From NCBI GenBank assembly GCA_034189035.1, contig JAXHVA010000107.1:1-13140 (forward strand): DNA of 13,140 bases, in the 5' to 3' direction. Below are positions 1 through 6,837 of the stretch, piece after piece; positions within the stretch are counted from its first letter, which is position 1, and every line of letters begins with the position of its first letter. Source of the stretch: JAUXFK01 sp034189035 (GTDB taxonomy: Bacteria; Desulfobacterota; UBA8473). A program made the translations under genes and the position numbers. The notes beneath the pieces were generated by a model. The model was not told the origin of the DNA. It saw only the letters and a list, made by a program, of their open reading frames with translations, and searched no databases.

Positions 1-90
1 CAGTTAGATAAGAAGGCCACGAGCATATCCTGGCTCGGGAATAAACGCCTGCAGTTCGAGTTTCATTGATGAGTGAAGATCAATTATGTC

Positions 91-713
91 TCACATAGCG
101 GTGCGAAAATCGCTGTTTAACTCATATCCATAACAACCGAGATGGTCAGCTCGTAATGTATCAATTGAAATGAGGATAATATTAGGGCCTTCAGGTTGAA
201 TCGTATAACTGTCGATAATCACAGCTGTATTAAAAAAGAAAAGGGTAAGAACCATCGCTATGGCTAATATTCTTATAATCTTTCTTTTTACAATATGTTG
301 TATTGTCTCCTGTTTAACGGAAAGAAGGATCCAGAAAAGAAATGAAGTAAAAATAAATATCCCGGCATCAGCGAATAAACTGACAGGGGCATACAAATCA
401 GGCAGATAGTAATGATTAACTATCCATCCAAGATAGGAAAAGAGCACTAGGCAAAAAATACCACTGAAAATGATCTTAACTTTCTTCAGTTTTATTGAAA
501 TGATAAGAACGATGAGAAAGAAAAAGTACAGATTATGACCCATTTATTCAGCTGGTTTTGGCTATAATGGGCCAGTAATCTCAACATATTCAGCTGGATA
601 AGCCTCCCCACTATGCAATCGTACAAAGAGAAGGAAAGGCCGATAAGAAATCCAATAATTATACCGATTGATAACCTGTCTATTATTTCTTTTTGTTTTA
701 ATATTGTCTTTAC
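91..713 (-). pseudogene. Membrane-anchored sulfatase, frameshifted and C-terminally truncated
   Basis: Remnant of a membrane sulfatase of the alkaline-phosphatase superfamily. The intact stretch (543 down to 91, 150 residues) carries about four hydrophobic segments and ends in the sulfatase N-terminal metal-site motif ISIDTLRADHLGCYGY. The formylglycine motif (C/S-x-P-x-R) and the rest of the catalytic domain are absent. A stop at 91-93 follows residues (ELNSDFRTAM) that do not look like sulfatase, so the 3' part was replaced. Upstream, another frame (713 to about 546) encodes a further membrane segment (LSIGIIIGFLIGLSFSLYD) that runs into the ATG at 543 out of frame, which implies a frameshift near 543-548. 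No start codon is seen before the in-frame stop at 714-716. Past the stop at 91, the same frame stays open for 28 codons to 7 with nothing recognisable. The identity is firm for the motif, and non-function is an inference. Confidence 0.7.
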
Positions 714-1132
714 CTAGCAAAATTTCTGCATAGTTCTGATGACACTACACAAGTCAGTTATTGCTCTTTCTCGGTCCCGGTTTTTGCGGCCAAAGCATCC
801 TCCCCAGTATTTTTCTACTGTTTTTATAAAATGTTTTCTATCAAGTGCTCTACCAACTCGCTCATATTGATTCAGAACATCTCTTTCCTTCTCTTATATG
901 TCGTCCGATAAAAAATCTCTCCAGTCACTTGCTATTTCAAGTAGAGCGAAGACATTGACAAAGTCCTCATCCTTCTTCAATGAGATGAGGTGATGAGCTG
1001 TTTTACTGATATACATGAGGGATCTACATTCTATATAGTCTTCCTCTTTGAGAAAGCTCTGCTGTCTTCGATTGCCTCGTTGTGTTATGTGGTGAAGGGG
1101 TCTGATCCTACTTTACGTACTATTCTTGCCAT
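714..1132 (-). pseudogene. REP-associated tyrosine transposase (Y1 family), internally deleted
   Basis: Decayed IS200/IS605-like REP-associated transposase, found by joining reading frames. From the ATG at 1132 the start MARIVRKV is typical of the family. A frame slip in the C-run near 1097-1100 leads into HHITQRGNRRQQSFLKEEDY, the family's conserved N-terminal block. This is joined directly (about 985-1010) to the C-terminal block: HLISLKKDEDF, then LLEIASDWRDFLSDDI, an in-frame TAA at 894-896, then a tail resembling the usual ERTGRPLG(D/S)xxFIxxLE region (ERVGRALDRKHFIKTVE). It stops at 714-716. The middle of the protein is gone, including the HUH metal site (normally PNHVH) and the catalytic tyrosine, so it cannot be active. 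Intact relatives are roughly twice as long. The block recognition comes from memory of the family and was not tested by alignment. Confidence 0.72.
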
Positions 1133-1263
1133 AGCCAAACAATACTATCGCAAATCGCTGTTGTCAAGTTTTCGAACTGAGTGCATTTGAGTAAACTCTT
1201 TGTTACGCTGGATGTTTTCAACCGTGAACCTCACAACCTGAGAAGTCAAAGACCCTTTGTATC

Positions 1264-1292
1264 TTGAAAAATTTAGTATTATCATGTAAGAT
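1264..1292 (+). promoter_or_regulatory. Probable sigma70-type promoter of truA
   Basis: A TTGAAA hexamer (1264-1269) is followed by exactly 17 nt and TAAGAT (1287-1292), about 30 nt upstream of the truA start. A Shine-Dalgarno-like AAAGGT at 1311-1316 is 8 nt from the ATG at 1325. It is the only convincing promoter-like pair in the 190-nt stretch between the transposase remnant and truA. Confidence 0.5.
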
Positions 1293-1324
1293 ACGTATTG
1301 AAATCCAATTAAAGGTCAACAGGA

Positions 1325-2062
1325 ATGCGAAACATTAAGCTCGTCACTGAATATGACGGGACTAACTATCATGGCTGGCAGGTTCAACCCAATGCTGTGA
1401 GTATCCAGGAGACCATAGAGGACGGGTTAAGAACTATTCTTCAAGAAAATATACGTATAACTGCATCAGGGAGAACCGATGCAGGTGTTCATGCGCTCGG
1501 CCAGGTAGCACATTTTTATACTGAATCGCATCTGGATGTCAAAAACATTCAAAGAGGGCTCAATTCTCTGCTTCCCCCTGACATCTCTATTAAAGAGATA
1601 TGCGATGTGGATCATGACTTCCATGCAAGATACAGTGCCAAAAGCAAGATTTACAGGTACATTATCTTGAACCAGCCATTTCCCTCTCCTTTGTATCGCA
1701 ACTTTTCCTGGCTCATCCATTTTCATCTGGATAGTGAACTGATGAACAAAGCAATTCAAACCCTGAAAGGGAGGCATGATTTTTCTTCTTTTCAGGCATC
1801 AGGATGCAATAGCCATCACCCGGTGAGAGAGGTGTATAATGTGTCGATTAAGGAAAGCCCCAACAGGTTAATATGCTTAGATATAGAAGCCAATGCCTTT
1901 TTAAAGCAGATGGTAAGAAACATTGTAGGGACAATTGTAGATGTCGGTCAAGGGAAGCTCAGTTTGAAAGAATTTTTAGAGATTCTTCACGCTAAAGACA
2001 GAAAAAGGGCAGGTATAACAGCCCCTGCAAGGGGATTATTTTTACTGAAGGTGAGATACTGA
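1325..2062 (+). CDS. truA: tRNA pseudouridine(38-40) synthase TruA
   Basis: TruA isomerises uridine to pseudouridine at positions 38, 39 and 40 of the tRNA anticodon arm in the cytoplasm. The 245 residues match the usual bacterial length. The N-terminal block VTEYDGTNYHGWQVQPN is characteristic. The catalytic motif ASGRTDAGVHALGQVAHF places the nucleophilic aspartate at D52, the canonical number. The second half has the expected FSSFQASGC and FLKQMVRNIVGTIVDVG blocks and ends GITAPARGLFLLKVRY, so the gene looks complete. The ATG at 1325 is supported by AAAGGT 8 nt upstream and gives an N-terminus that starts right at the first beta strand. It is monocistronic here: a degraded transposase precedes it and an insertion sequence starts about 20-35 nt after its stop. 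It is the one clear core-genome gene in the left third of the window. Confidence 0.97.
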   Translation: MRNIKLVTEYDGTNYHGWQVQPNAVSIQETIEDGLRTILQENIRITASGRTDAGVHALGQVAHFYTESHLDVKNIQRGLNSLLPPDISIKEICDVDHDFHARYSAKSKIYRYIILNQPFPSPLYRNFSWLIHFHLDSELMNKAIQTLKGRHDFSSFQASGCNSHHPVREVYNVSIKESPNRLICLDIEANAFLKQMVRNIVGTIVDVGQGKLSLKEFLEILHAKDRKRAGITAPARGLFLLKVRY

Positions 2063-2081
2063 TTTACACAACACCTCGCTT

Positions 2082-2096
2082 CTTCCAATCTAAAAT
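2082..2096 (+). repeat. 15-bp direct repeat, left copy
   Basis: CTTCCAATCTAAAAT here is repeated exactly at 3177-3191. The two copies sit at the outer edges of the decayed insertion sequence, immediately outside its inverted repeats, as a target-site duplication would. Confidence 0.7.
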
Positions 2097-2102
2097 GTAT
2101 TA

Positions 2103-2122
2103 ACCAAATACATGTCAAGCAC
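2103..2122 (+). repeat. Outer terminal inverted repeat of the IS, left
   Basis: Matches the complement of 3150-3169 at 17 of 20 positions. The first ten bases, ACCAAATACA, are perfect. It lies 6 nt inside the left direct repeat. Part of it also forms a small local hairpin (ATGTATT 2095-2101 with AATACAT 2107-2113). Confidence 0.55.
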
Positions 2123-2125
2123 AAA

Positions 2126-2139
2126 GGTTCTGGCAAAAA
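2126..2139 (+). repeat. Inner inverted repeat of the IS, left
   Basis: GGTTCTGGCAAAAA pairs with the complement of 3042-3055 (GGTCCTGGCAAAAA), 13 of 14. These two arms tightly bracket the transposase gene, so they could be the true element ends or transposase-binding subterminal repeats. Confidence 0.5.
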
Positions 2140-2178
2140 AATTAAGCGGCTATTTTTTCTATAACTACAGGGAGAGAG

Positions 2179-2994
2179 TTATTTATAATTTTTGAGCCTT
2201 TTGTAGAGTTTTAGTATTGGAGTTTGCATATTGATACCTCCATGAGGTCTTTTCCAATTGTTTATGACGTATATTGTAGAAAGCGCTTATTTGATCCGGC
2301 ATGTGTACTCTGGGTTTTTTGAGGATTCATTTAGGGTCTGAGACATATATTTTTGTAAACTCCGTACCTCCATCCGTTTGGATACGGCGTATAGGAAAGG
2401 GAGCTTCTTTGATGAGTCTGTTAACGGACTCTTTTTAGGATATATACCTGTAAAGCGCCATGTGGTATAATCATCTATGGCAGTGAACTGATAGTACTGT
2501 TCCCCTCTCATACGATAAGGAAGATACTTTACATCAATCTGTACCATGTCTCCAGGGTTTGGTATCTTATATCGCTTTGTATGTTTCTTCTGTTTTTTAG
2601 GTTTTGGAATAATCAATCCTTCGCGTCTTAATAATATGGCAGATAGTGGCAGAGTTATGTCGTGATCTTTATTCAAGTAAAAGGCAATTCTGACAGAACC
2701 ATATCCGATCTTCTCACATAGAGCCTTTATGAGTTTTACCTTATCAGTTTGAGTCGTATTTTGATGAGACTTCGGCTTTGTAGAGCGTTTTTCCAAAGAC
2801 GAAATATCCCTATTGGATCTCTTGAGACGATTCCAGCAATTATAGTAAAAAGAACGACTAAAGCCCAATATCTCACATGCCAAACTGACATTTTTTCGCT
2901 CTTCATCTTTGAAGAAAAGAGTGACTTTCTTACGAATTTCAATATTAGGATTGTATCTCATTTGCTCTTTTACTCTACTTTTCCACGTAGGCAA
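2179..2994 (-). pseudogene. IS481-type DDE transposase, frameshifted and internally deleted
   Basis: Remnant of an rve-fold (DDE) transposase. Reading from 2994: a helix-turn-helix (VSLACEILGFSRSFYYNCWNRLK, residues about 37-59), a spacer region with GYGSVRIAFYL, then the catalytic core GDMVQIDVKYLP (first Asp D154) and YYQFTAIDDYTTWRF. At the A5 run (2432-2436 on the plus strand) one base is missing. In the next frame the protein continues correctly as KESVNRLIKEAPFPIRRIQT then DGGTEF, which holds the second Asp, to a stop at 2327-2329. The stretch that should carry the catalytic Glu (NGxVER) is deleted. The normal C-terminus reappears at 2179 to about 2260 (WKRPHGGINMQTP). The start could be TTG 2994, where AGGAGG touches the codon, or more plausibly ATG 2961. 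Confidence 0.8.
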
Positions 2995-3041
2995 CCTCCT
3001 GGCTCTTGGTATTGTTAATGTTTGAAAAATAAGTATACACC

Positions 3042-3055
3042 TTTTTGCCAGGACC
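3042..3055 (-). repeat. Inner inverted repeat of the IS, right
   Basis: Its complement, GGTCCTGGCAAAAA, matches 2126-2139 at 13 of 14 positions. It lies about 50 nt upstream of the transposase reading frame. Confidence 0.5.
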
Positions 3056-3149
3056 TCACCTCTCTTTATTTGTGGAAATGATGGATAACTCTTATTGAGT
3101 TGCCCTCATTCTCACAATTACTACTACGTATGATATCAATCAATACCCA

Positions 3150-3169
3150 GTGTTTGAATTGTATTTGGT
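3150..3169 (-). repeat. Outer terminal inverted repeat of the IS, right
   Basis: Its complement matches 2103-2122 at 17 of 20 positions and ends 7 nt before the right direct repeat. The stretch 3056-3149 between the inner and outer repeats has no gene. The only structure seen there is a small hairpin (AACTC 3087-3091 with GAGTT 3097-3101). Confidence 0.55.
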
Positions 3170-3176
3170 CATTATA

Positions 3177-3191
3177 CTTCCAATCTAAAAT
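3177..3191 (+). repeat. 15-bp direct repeat, right copy
   Basis: Exact second copy of 2082-2096. It ends 3 nt before the TTGACA of the downstream operon promoter, so the element sits directly against that promoter. Confidence 0.7.
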
Positions 3192-3194
3192 ATC

Positions 3195-3221
3195 TTGACA
3201 TGCGCTAAACATACTGATAGT
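3195..3221 (+). promoter_or_regulatory. Candidate promoter of the acyl-CoA synthetase/VOR operon
   Basis: A perfect TTGACA (3195-3200) is followed after 15 nt by GATAGT (3216-3221), a weak -10 match with 4 of 6 consensus positions and a short spacer. Transcription would begin near 3228-3235, on the palindrome at 3232-3249. The -35 is convincing and the -10 is not, so the exact start is uncertain. Confidence 0.4.
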
Positions 3222-3231
3222 TAGTTAGTTT

Positions 3232-3249
3232 GTATGTATGAATACATAC
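3232..3249 (+). promoter_or_regulatory. Perfect 18-bp palindrome, probable repressor operator
   Basis: GTATGTAT, a 2-nt spacer GA, then ATACATAC: both 8-nt arms match perfectly. It lies just downstream of the TTGACA promoter element and 62 nt before the first gene, where a bound repressor would block transcription. The size and symmetry suit a TetR- or GntR-type dimer, but no regulator gene is in the window. Confidence 0.5.
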
Positions 3250-3311
3250 CCGAAAGTTTTATCCATTTCTCAATTCTGGATATACTAAACGATCTTTAGG
3301 AGGTATATGTA

Positions 3312-4733
3312 TTGAATATTATCGAACAGATAAAACGATTTGTCGAACCCAAAAGCATCGCATTGGTCGGAGTATCCTCACGGACCGGCAAATATTCCTT
3401 TAACATTCTGGAAAACATCCTCGATATCGGATATAAGGGAGAAATCTACCCTGTAAATCCTGGAACAACCGACATTTTAGGTAAAAAAACCTATCCAAAC
3501 ATTACAGAAGTCGATGCTGATATTGATCTTGCAATCATCTCTACCCCCCGATCTCAGGTTTTTGATATTGTTAAAGAGTGTATAGACAAAGAGATAAAGG
3601 CCATAATAATTATTGGTCAGGGCTTTGCTGATGCAAACGATGAAGAGGGAAAGGAGCTGCAAGAAAAGATTAGGGGGTTGATCAAAGGTTCAGATACGAG
3701 AATAATAGGCCCAAATACCATAGGCGTATCGAATCCATTTGTCAACTTCAGCACATCTTTCGTAAAGCAGCCATGTATGAAGAAGTTACCCATAGGAATC
3801 ATCTGCCAAACCGGCATGTTTTTTGGCAGTTTTCCAAACCTGAATATTCTTGGTAAGGGTATTGATTTGGGTAATACATGTGACCTTGATTTTGCCGATT
3901 GTCTCGAGTATTTCGAACACGACAAAGATGTAGAGATTATTTTTCTCCATATAGAAGGCATACGTAATGGGAAAAAGTTTATTGATGTAGCAAAACGAGT
4001 TTCAAGAAAAAAACCGATACTGGCCTTAAAAACAGGTGCCTATCCCCGTTCTGCAGAAGTAGCCCAATCCCATACCGGATCAATAATAGGTAAAGATGAA
4101 ATTTGGGGGAAAGCGCTAAAACAATGCGGGATAATAAGGATAAATGACTTTGATGAGATCAATGATCTTATCAATGCCTTCTCTAATCTTCCCTTGATGA
4201 AAGGAAGATCAGTTGGTATCATCTCCCTAAGCGGTGGAATCGGGCTTATGGCTAGGGATGCTTGTGAAGAATATGGGCTAAACATACCAGAGTTGTCTTT
4301 GAAGACAAGAAAAAAAATCATCGGCATTTCACCAAAGTGGCATTCTATCAATAACCCTGTCGATATATGGCCTGCTATGATGATCTCAAAAAAGCCCTTT
4401 GGAGAGGTCCTTGGAACAACCATCGAGGCCTTTCTCGCTGATAAGCAGATTGATGCTCTCTTGCTCATTGTTGGAGCCTGGTTTGAATCTATTTCTCCTC
4501 CATTTTCTGAGATACTTTTACGTATAGCCGACAGATTTAAACACAAACCAATAGTCTGGATGCCATATGAAGGGTGGTTGTATGATGTTACTGCCAAAGA
4601 AATAGAAAAAAATATTAAGGATTATAGAAAAGTGGCGATCTTCTCTTCACCTAAAAGGGCCTTGAATGCTCTGTCTAAACTCGCCCAGTATTCAGAATTC
4701 TTGTCGAGAAATGGAAATGGAAACGAATATTAG
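3312..4733 (+). CDS. NDP-forming acyl-CoA synthetase, alpha (CoA-binding/ligase) subunit
   Basis: The alpha part of an ADP-forming acyl-CoA synthetase, which makes ATP from an acyl-CoA, phosphate and ADP in the cytoplasm. Residues about 7-100 are a CoA-binding Rossmann domain (SIALVGVSSRTGKYSFNILE; GEIYPVNPG). The succinyl-CoA-synthetase-like ligase domain follows, with IIGPNTIGVSNP (131-142) and GNTCDLDFADCLEYF (187-201). The motif VAQSHTGS puts the histidine that is phosphorylated in this family at H254. A third flavodoxin-like domain fills the C-terminus. The ATP-grasp beta domain, fused or adjacent in most relatives, is missing, and no beta gene is in the window. It starts at TTG 3312, with AGGAGG at 3298-3303 (8 nt). 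The nearby ATG 3307 is followed at once by a stop. It heads the operon with the VOR genes, whose acyl-CoA products are the natural substrates of such enzymes. Confidence 0.87.
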   Translation: MNIIEQIKRFVEPKSIALVGVSSRTGKYSFNILENILDIGYKGEIYPVNPGTTDILGKKTYPNITEVDADIDLAIISTPRSQVFDIVKECIDKEIKAIIIIGQGFADANDEEGKELQEKIRGLIKGSDTRIIGPNTIGVSNPFVNFSTSFVKQPCMKKLPIGIICQTGMFFGSFPNLNILGKGIDLGNTCDLDFADCLEYFEHDKDVEIIFLHIEGIRNGKKFIDVAKRVSRKKPILALKTGAYPRSAEVAQSHTGSIIGKDEIWGKALKQCGIIRINDFDEINDLINAFSNLPLMKGRSVGIISLSGGIGLMARDACEEYGLNIPELSLKTRKKIIGISPKWHSINNPVDIWPAMMISKKPFGEVLGTTIEAFLADKQIDALLLIVGAWFESISPPFSEILLRIADRFKHKPIVWMPYEGWLYDVTAKEIEKNIKDYRKVAIFSSPKRALNALSKLAQYSEFLSRNGNGNEY

Positions 4734-4838
4734 ATATTTTTTAAAGCGTCCATAAGAAGGTCTATTTGATGAGGGGGTGATATAAAATCCGAAAGAACTG
4801 AAACGATTACGACAGTTCTCAAATTATGATATTTTAAT

Positions 4839-4845
4839 AAGGAGG
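4839..4845 (+). promoter_or_regulatory. Strong ribosome binding site of the VOR alpha gene
   Basis: AAGGAGG lies 6 nt before the ATG at 4852 and fixes that start. The 118-nt gap from the upstream gene holds no reading frame for a ferredoxin-like delta subunit. It has a 7-bp dyad (AGAACTG 4794-4800, CAGTTCT 4813-4819), which may be chance. Confidence 0.6.
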
Positions 4846-4851
4846 AAATCT

Positions 4852-5928
4852 ATGGAGGAAAAGATGTTTATCCATGGCTACGAAGCCGTAGGCCGTGGGG
4901 CATTGAACGCAGGTTGTCTGCACTTTTTTGGTTATCCGATTACACCACAAAACGAGATTACCGAATTCTTTGCCAGAGAATTGCCAAAAAGAGGGGGACG
5001 CTTTTTACAGTCAGAGAGTGAAACATCCTCCGCATCTTTGGTCTTTGGGGCATCTGCTGCAGGTGTCAGAGTAATGACTTCTACAGCAAGCCCAGGATGG
5101 GGTTTAATGCAAGAGATACTCTCTCACATCAGTTTTTGTGAACTGCCATGTGTTGTCGTCGATGTGCAAAGGGGAGGGCCAGGTCAGGGCACTACCCGTC
5201 ATGCACAGACAGATTACCTTTCAGCCACAAGAGGAGGAGGTCAGGGAGGGTATAAAAGCATTGTTTTAGCCCCTTCGTCTGTTCAGGAATGTCATGACTT
5301 TATGCAGCTCGCATTTTACCTGGCAGATAAACACAGAATTCTAGCAGTCGTTCTTGCCGATGGTATCCTTATTCAGATCGCCGAATATATCGATGTAAAG
5401 CCCATAGATTTTGGTTCTGTGCCTGAAAAGGACTGGGCATTAAAAGGGATCGGCAAAAAGAATGGAAGGTTTGACTATATACATTCAACAAGGGGTCTTG
5501 CTCCGCCTATATACAAGACTGTTATTGCTGAACTTCATGAAAAATACAAGAAGATAACCGAGTCTGAAGTCAGATTTAAAAAATACCAGGCAGATGATGC
5601 CGATTTACTGCTTGTGTCGTATGGTTATGTGGCCCGCTGTTGTGAGGAAGCTGTAAACATGGCACGCGCTGAAGGATTGAAGGTAGGCCTGATTCAGCCG
5701 ATAACCCTTTGGCCGTTTCCATATGATATATTAAAGGAAAAGGCTTCTTCTGGCTGCAGATTTCTGGTTGTTGAGGACAGTATGGGGCAGCTTATTGAAG
5801 ATGTATGGCTCGGTGTAGAAGACAAGAGCCGTGTTTCCTTCTTAGGGATGCTTTCCCGGCATATTGATGGTGAATTGGGTATGATCTTCCCTGAGACTGT
5901 TTTTGAGGAGGTGAAAAGACTGACATGA
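4852..5928 (+). CDS. vorB: 2-oxoacid:ferredoxin oxidoreductase alpha subunit (VorB-like)
   Basis: Alpha subunit of a ferredoxin-dependent 2-oxoacid oxidoreductase, which converts 2-oxoacid and CoA to acyl-CoA, CO2 and reduced ferredoxin. Residues about 7-190 form the pyrimidine-binding domain of the thiamine site (GYEAVGRGALNAGCLHFFGY with PITPQNEI; QSESETSSASLVFGASAAG with the cofactor-activating Glu region). About 200-358 is the C-terminal transketolase-like domain (LLLVSYGYVARCCEEAV; GLIQPITLWPFP). The signature RGGPGQGTTRHAQTDYLSAT followed by RGGGQGGYKSIVLAPSSVQE resembles 3-methyl-2-oxobutanoate oxidoreductase VorB more than the 2-oxoglutarate enzyme KorA. That preference is from memory, so the substrate is inferred. 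At 358 residues it has the full family length. It overlaps the beta gene by 4 nt (ATGA at 5925-5928), which implies translational coupling. Confidence 0.9.
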   Translation: MEEKMFIHGYEAVGRGALNAGCLHFFGYPITPQNEITEFFARELPKRGGRFLQSESETSSASLVFGASAAGVRVMTSTASPGWGLMQEILSHISFCELPCVVVDVQRGGPGQGTTRHAQTDYLSATRGGGQGGYKSIVLAPSSVQECHDFMQLAFYLADKHRILAVVLADGILIQIAEYIDVKPIDFGSVPEKDWALKGIGKKNGRFDYIHSTRGLAPPIYKTVIAELHEKYKKITESEVRFKKYQADDADLLLVSYGYVARCCEEAVNMARAEGLKVGLIQPITLWPFPYDILKEKASSGCRFLVVEDSMGQLIEDVWLGVEDKSRVSFLGMLSRHIDGELGMIFPETVFEEVKRLT

Positions 5929-6701
5929 ACAATAAAGACGATTCAAAAAATAAAGAAAAAATCTATGGTATTTCAGACTATAAGTTGCATTTTCCCCTCC
6001 CATCATGCCCGGGCTGCGGCAGCCCTTTGGGATGCAAGATTATCATAGAGGCCCTTGAGGAGATGGGGGTTATCGAAAAGGCAGTGGTCGTCATCGGCGT
6101 AGGATGTACAGGCATGGGATTTTTTGGTGCAAAGATGGATATGGCCATGTGCGCCCATGGGCCTTCTCCTTCTGTAGCCACAGGTATAAAGCATGGAAAT
6201 TATGACGATGTTATCGTATTTACCATACAAGGCGATGGTGACTGTGCAGCCATTGGAGCGGGTTATTTGGTCAATTCCGCTGCCAGAGGCGATAATATTA
6301 CAGTATTTATGTTTAATAATACCAATTACGGGACAACAGGCGGGCAAATGGCTCCCACAACACTGCTCAATCAGGTAACAACTACTACACCTGAAGGAAG
6401 GACTCCCAATGCGCATGGCTACCCCATTCATATTCCGGAAATGCTGGCTACTATTAAAGGGGTTGCATATAGTGCCCGTAGTGCGCTAAATAATTTCGTA
6501 AATTACCAACGTACGAAAAAGTATGTAAAGACTGCATTCCAAAAGCAGATTGATGGGGTTGGACTGAGTTTTGTAGAAGTATTAACAACCTGTCCGGTTA
6601 ACTGGCGTATGGAACCATTGAAGGCAATGGAATGGATGGGAGAAGAAGGCATAGCCGAGTATCCCCTGGGTGAATTTAAGAATGTAAACTCTATAGACTG
6701 A
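5925..6701 (+). CDS. vorA: 2-oxoacid:ferredoxin oxidoreductase beta subunit, TPP-binding
   Basis: Beta subunit carrying thiamine diphosphate and, by family knowledge, one [4Fe-4S] cluster. CPGCG gives C28 and C31, and with C61 (GVGCTG) and C223 (TTCPVNW) these are the four expected cluster ligands. The TPP motif begins GDGD (103-106) and runs to FNNTNYGTTGGQMAPTT (130-146). HGPSPSVATGIKHG (78-91) is the usual block preceding the TPP domain. The C-terminus has CPVNWRMEPLKAMEWM and YPLGEFKN, close to the VorA-type ending. At 258 residues it is full length. The ATG lies inside the stop of the alpha gene, so the two are made in equal amounts. The gamma gene follows after 136 nt, an unusually wide gap for such operons. 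Confidence 0.9.
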   Translation: MNNKDDSKNKEKIYGISDYKLHFPLPSCPGCGSPLGCKIIIEALEEMGVIEKAVVVIGVGCTGMGFFGAKMDMAMCAHGPSPSVATGIKHGNYDDVIVFTIQGDGDCAAIGAGYLVNSAARGDNITVFMFNNTNYGTTGGQMAPTTLLNQVTTTTPEGRTPNAHGYPIHIPEMLATIKGVAYSARSALNNFVNYQRTKKYVKTAFQKQIDGVGLSFVEVLTTCPVNWRMEPLKAMEWMGEEGIAEYPLGEFKNVNSID

Positions 6702-6721
6702 AAACAGGAAATCGGTTTTAA

Positions 6722-6815
6722 TGGTTATTGAGTAAACGCAGTAAAGACAAAGATCATATTGGATAATGCTTGCAGTTACACTGCACCGAATTTCTCACAA
6801 AAATGTCAATAACCA
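6722..6815 (+). other. Nested inverted repeats between beta and gamma genes
   Basis: A perfect 10-bp inverted repeat (TGGTTATTGA 6722-6731, TCAATAACCA 6806-6815) encloses 74 nt. Inside lies a perfect 6-bp, 3-nt-loop hairpin (TGCAGT 6771-6776, ACTGCA 6780-6785). The structure fills most of the only wide gap in the operon. It could be an RNA element, a processing site or a tiny insertion remnant. It contains no recognised gene, and a T-tract for termination is lacking. Confidence 0.4.
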
Positions 6816-6837
6816 ATTAGGTTTTTTAGGAGGAAAT

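Larger units (their letters stand above)
2097..3176 (-). mobile_element. Decayed IS481-like insertion sequence
   Basis: An element of about 1.08 kb bounded by a 15-bp direct repeat (2082-2096 and 3177-3191). Just inside lies an imperfect inverted repeat: 2103-2122 pairs with 3150-3169 at 17 of 20 positions, including a perfect 10-bp core ACCAAATACA. A second inverted repeat is nested inside: 2126-2139 (GGTTCTGGCAAAAA) against the complement of 3042-3055, 13 of 14. The two repeats are only 3 nt apart on the left but 94 nt apart on the right, so either the left arm lost about 90 nt or two elements are nested. IS481 elements are about 1-1.3 kb, carry one transposase frame and make duplications of up to about 15 bp, which fits. 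It is inactive, because its only gene is broken. Confidence 0.6.

Noticed and set aside
91..93. In-frame TGA read as selenocysteine, giving a longer sulfatase
   Set aside because: The residues on both sides of the stop do not continue a sulfatase domain, and no SECIS-like hairpin is evident.
107..1162. 11-bp direct repeat AAATCGCTGTT at 107-117 and 1152-1162
   Set aside because: Repeats of this length are expected several times by chance in 13 kb, and no inverted repeats or other boundary signs accompany them.
990..1190. Plus-strand frame of 66 codons
   Set aside because: It is antisense to the transposase remnant, and its translation has no similarity that I recognise.
4040..4597. Long open frame (185 codons) on the minus strand
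   Set aside because: It lies wholly inside the acyl-CoA synthetase alpha gene, has no recognisable protein motif and is a mirror of that gene's codon pattern.
4794..4819. 7-bp dyad (AGAACTG/CAGTTCT) before the VOR alpha gene
   Set aside because: A 7-bp pairing with a 12-nt loop occurs by chance about ten times in a window this size; no T-tract follows.
6003..6431. Open frame of 142 codons on the minus strand
   Set aside because: Antisense to the VOR beta gene, whose motifs are unmistakable; low-complexity translation and no ribosome site.
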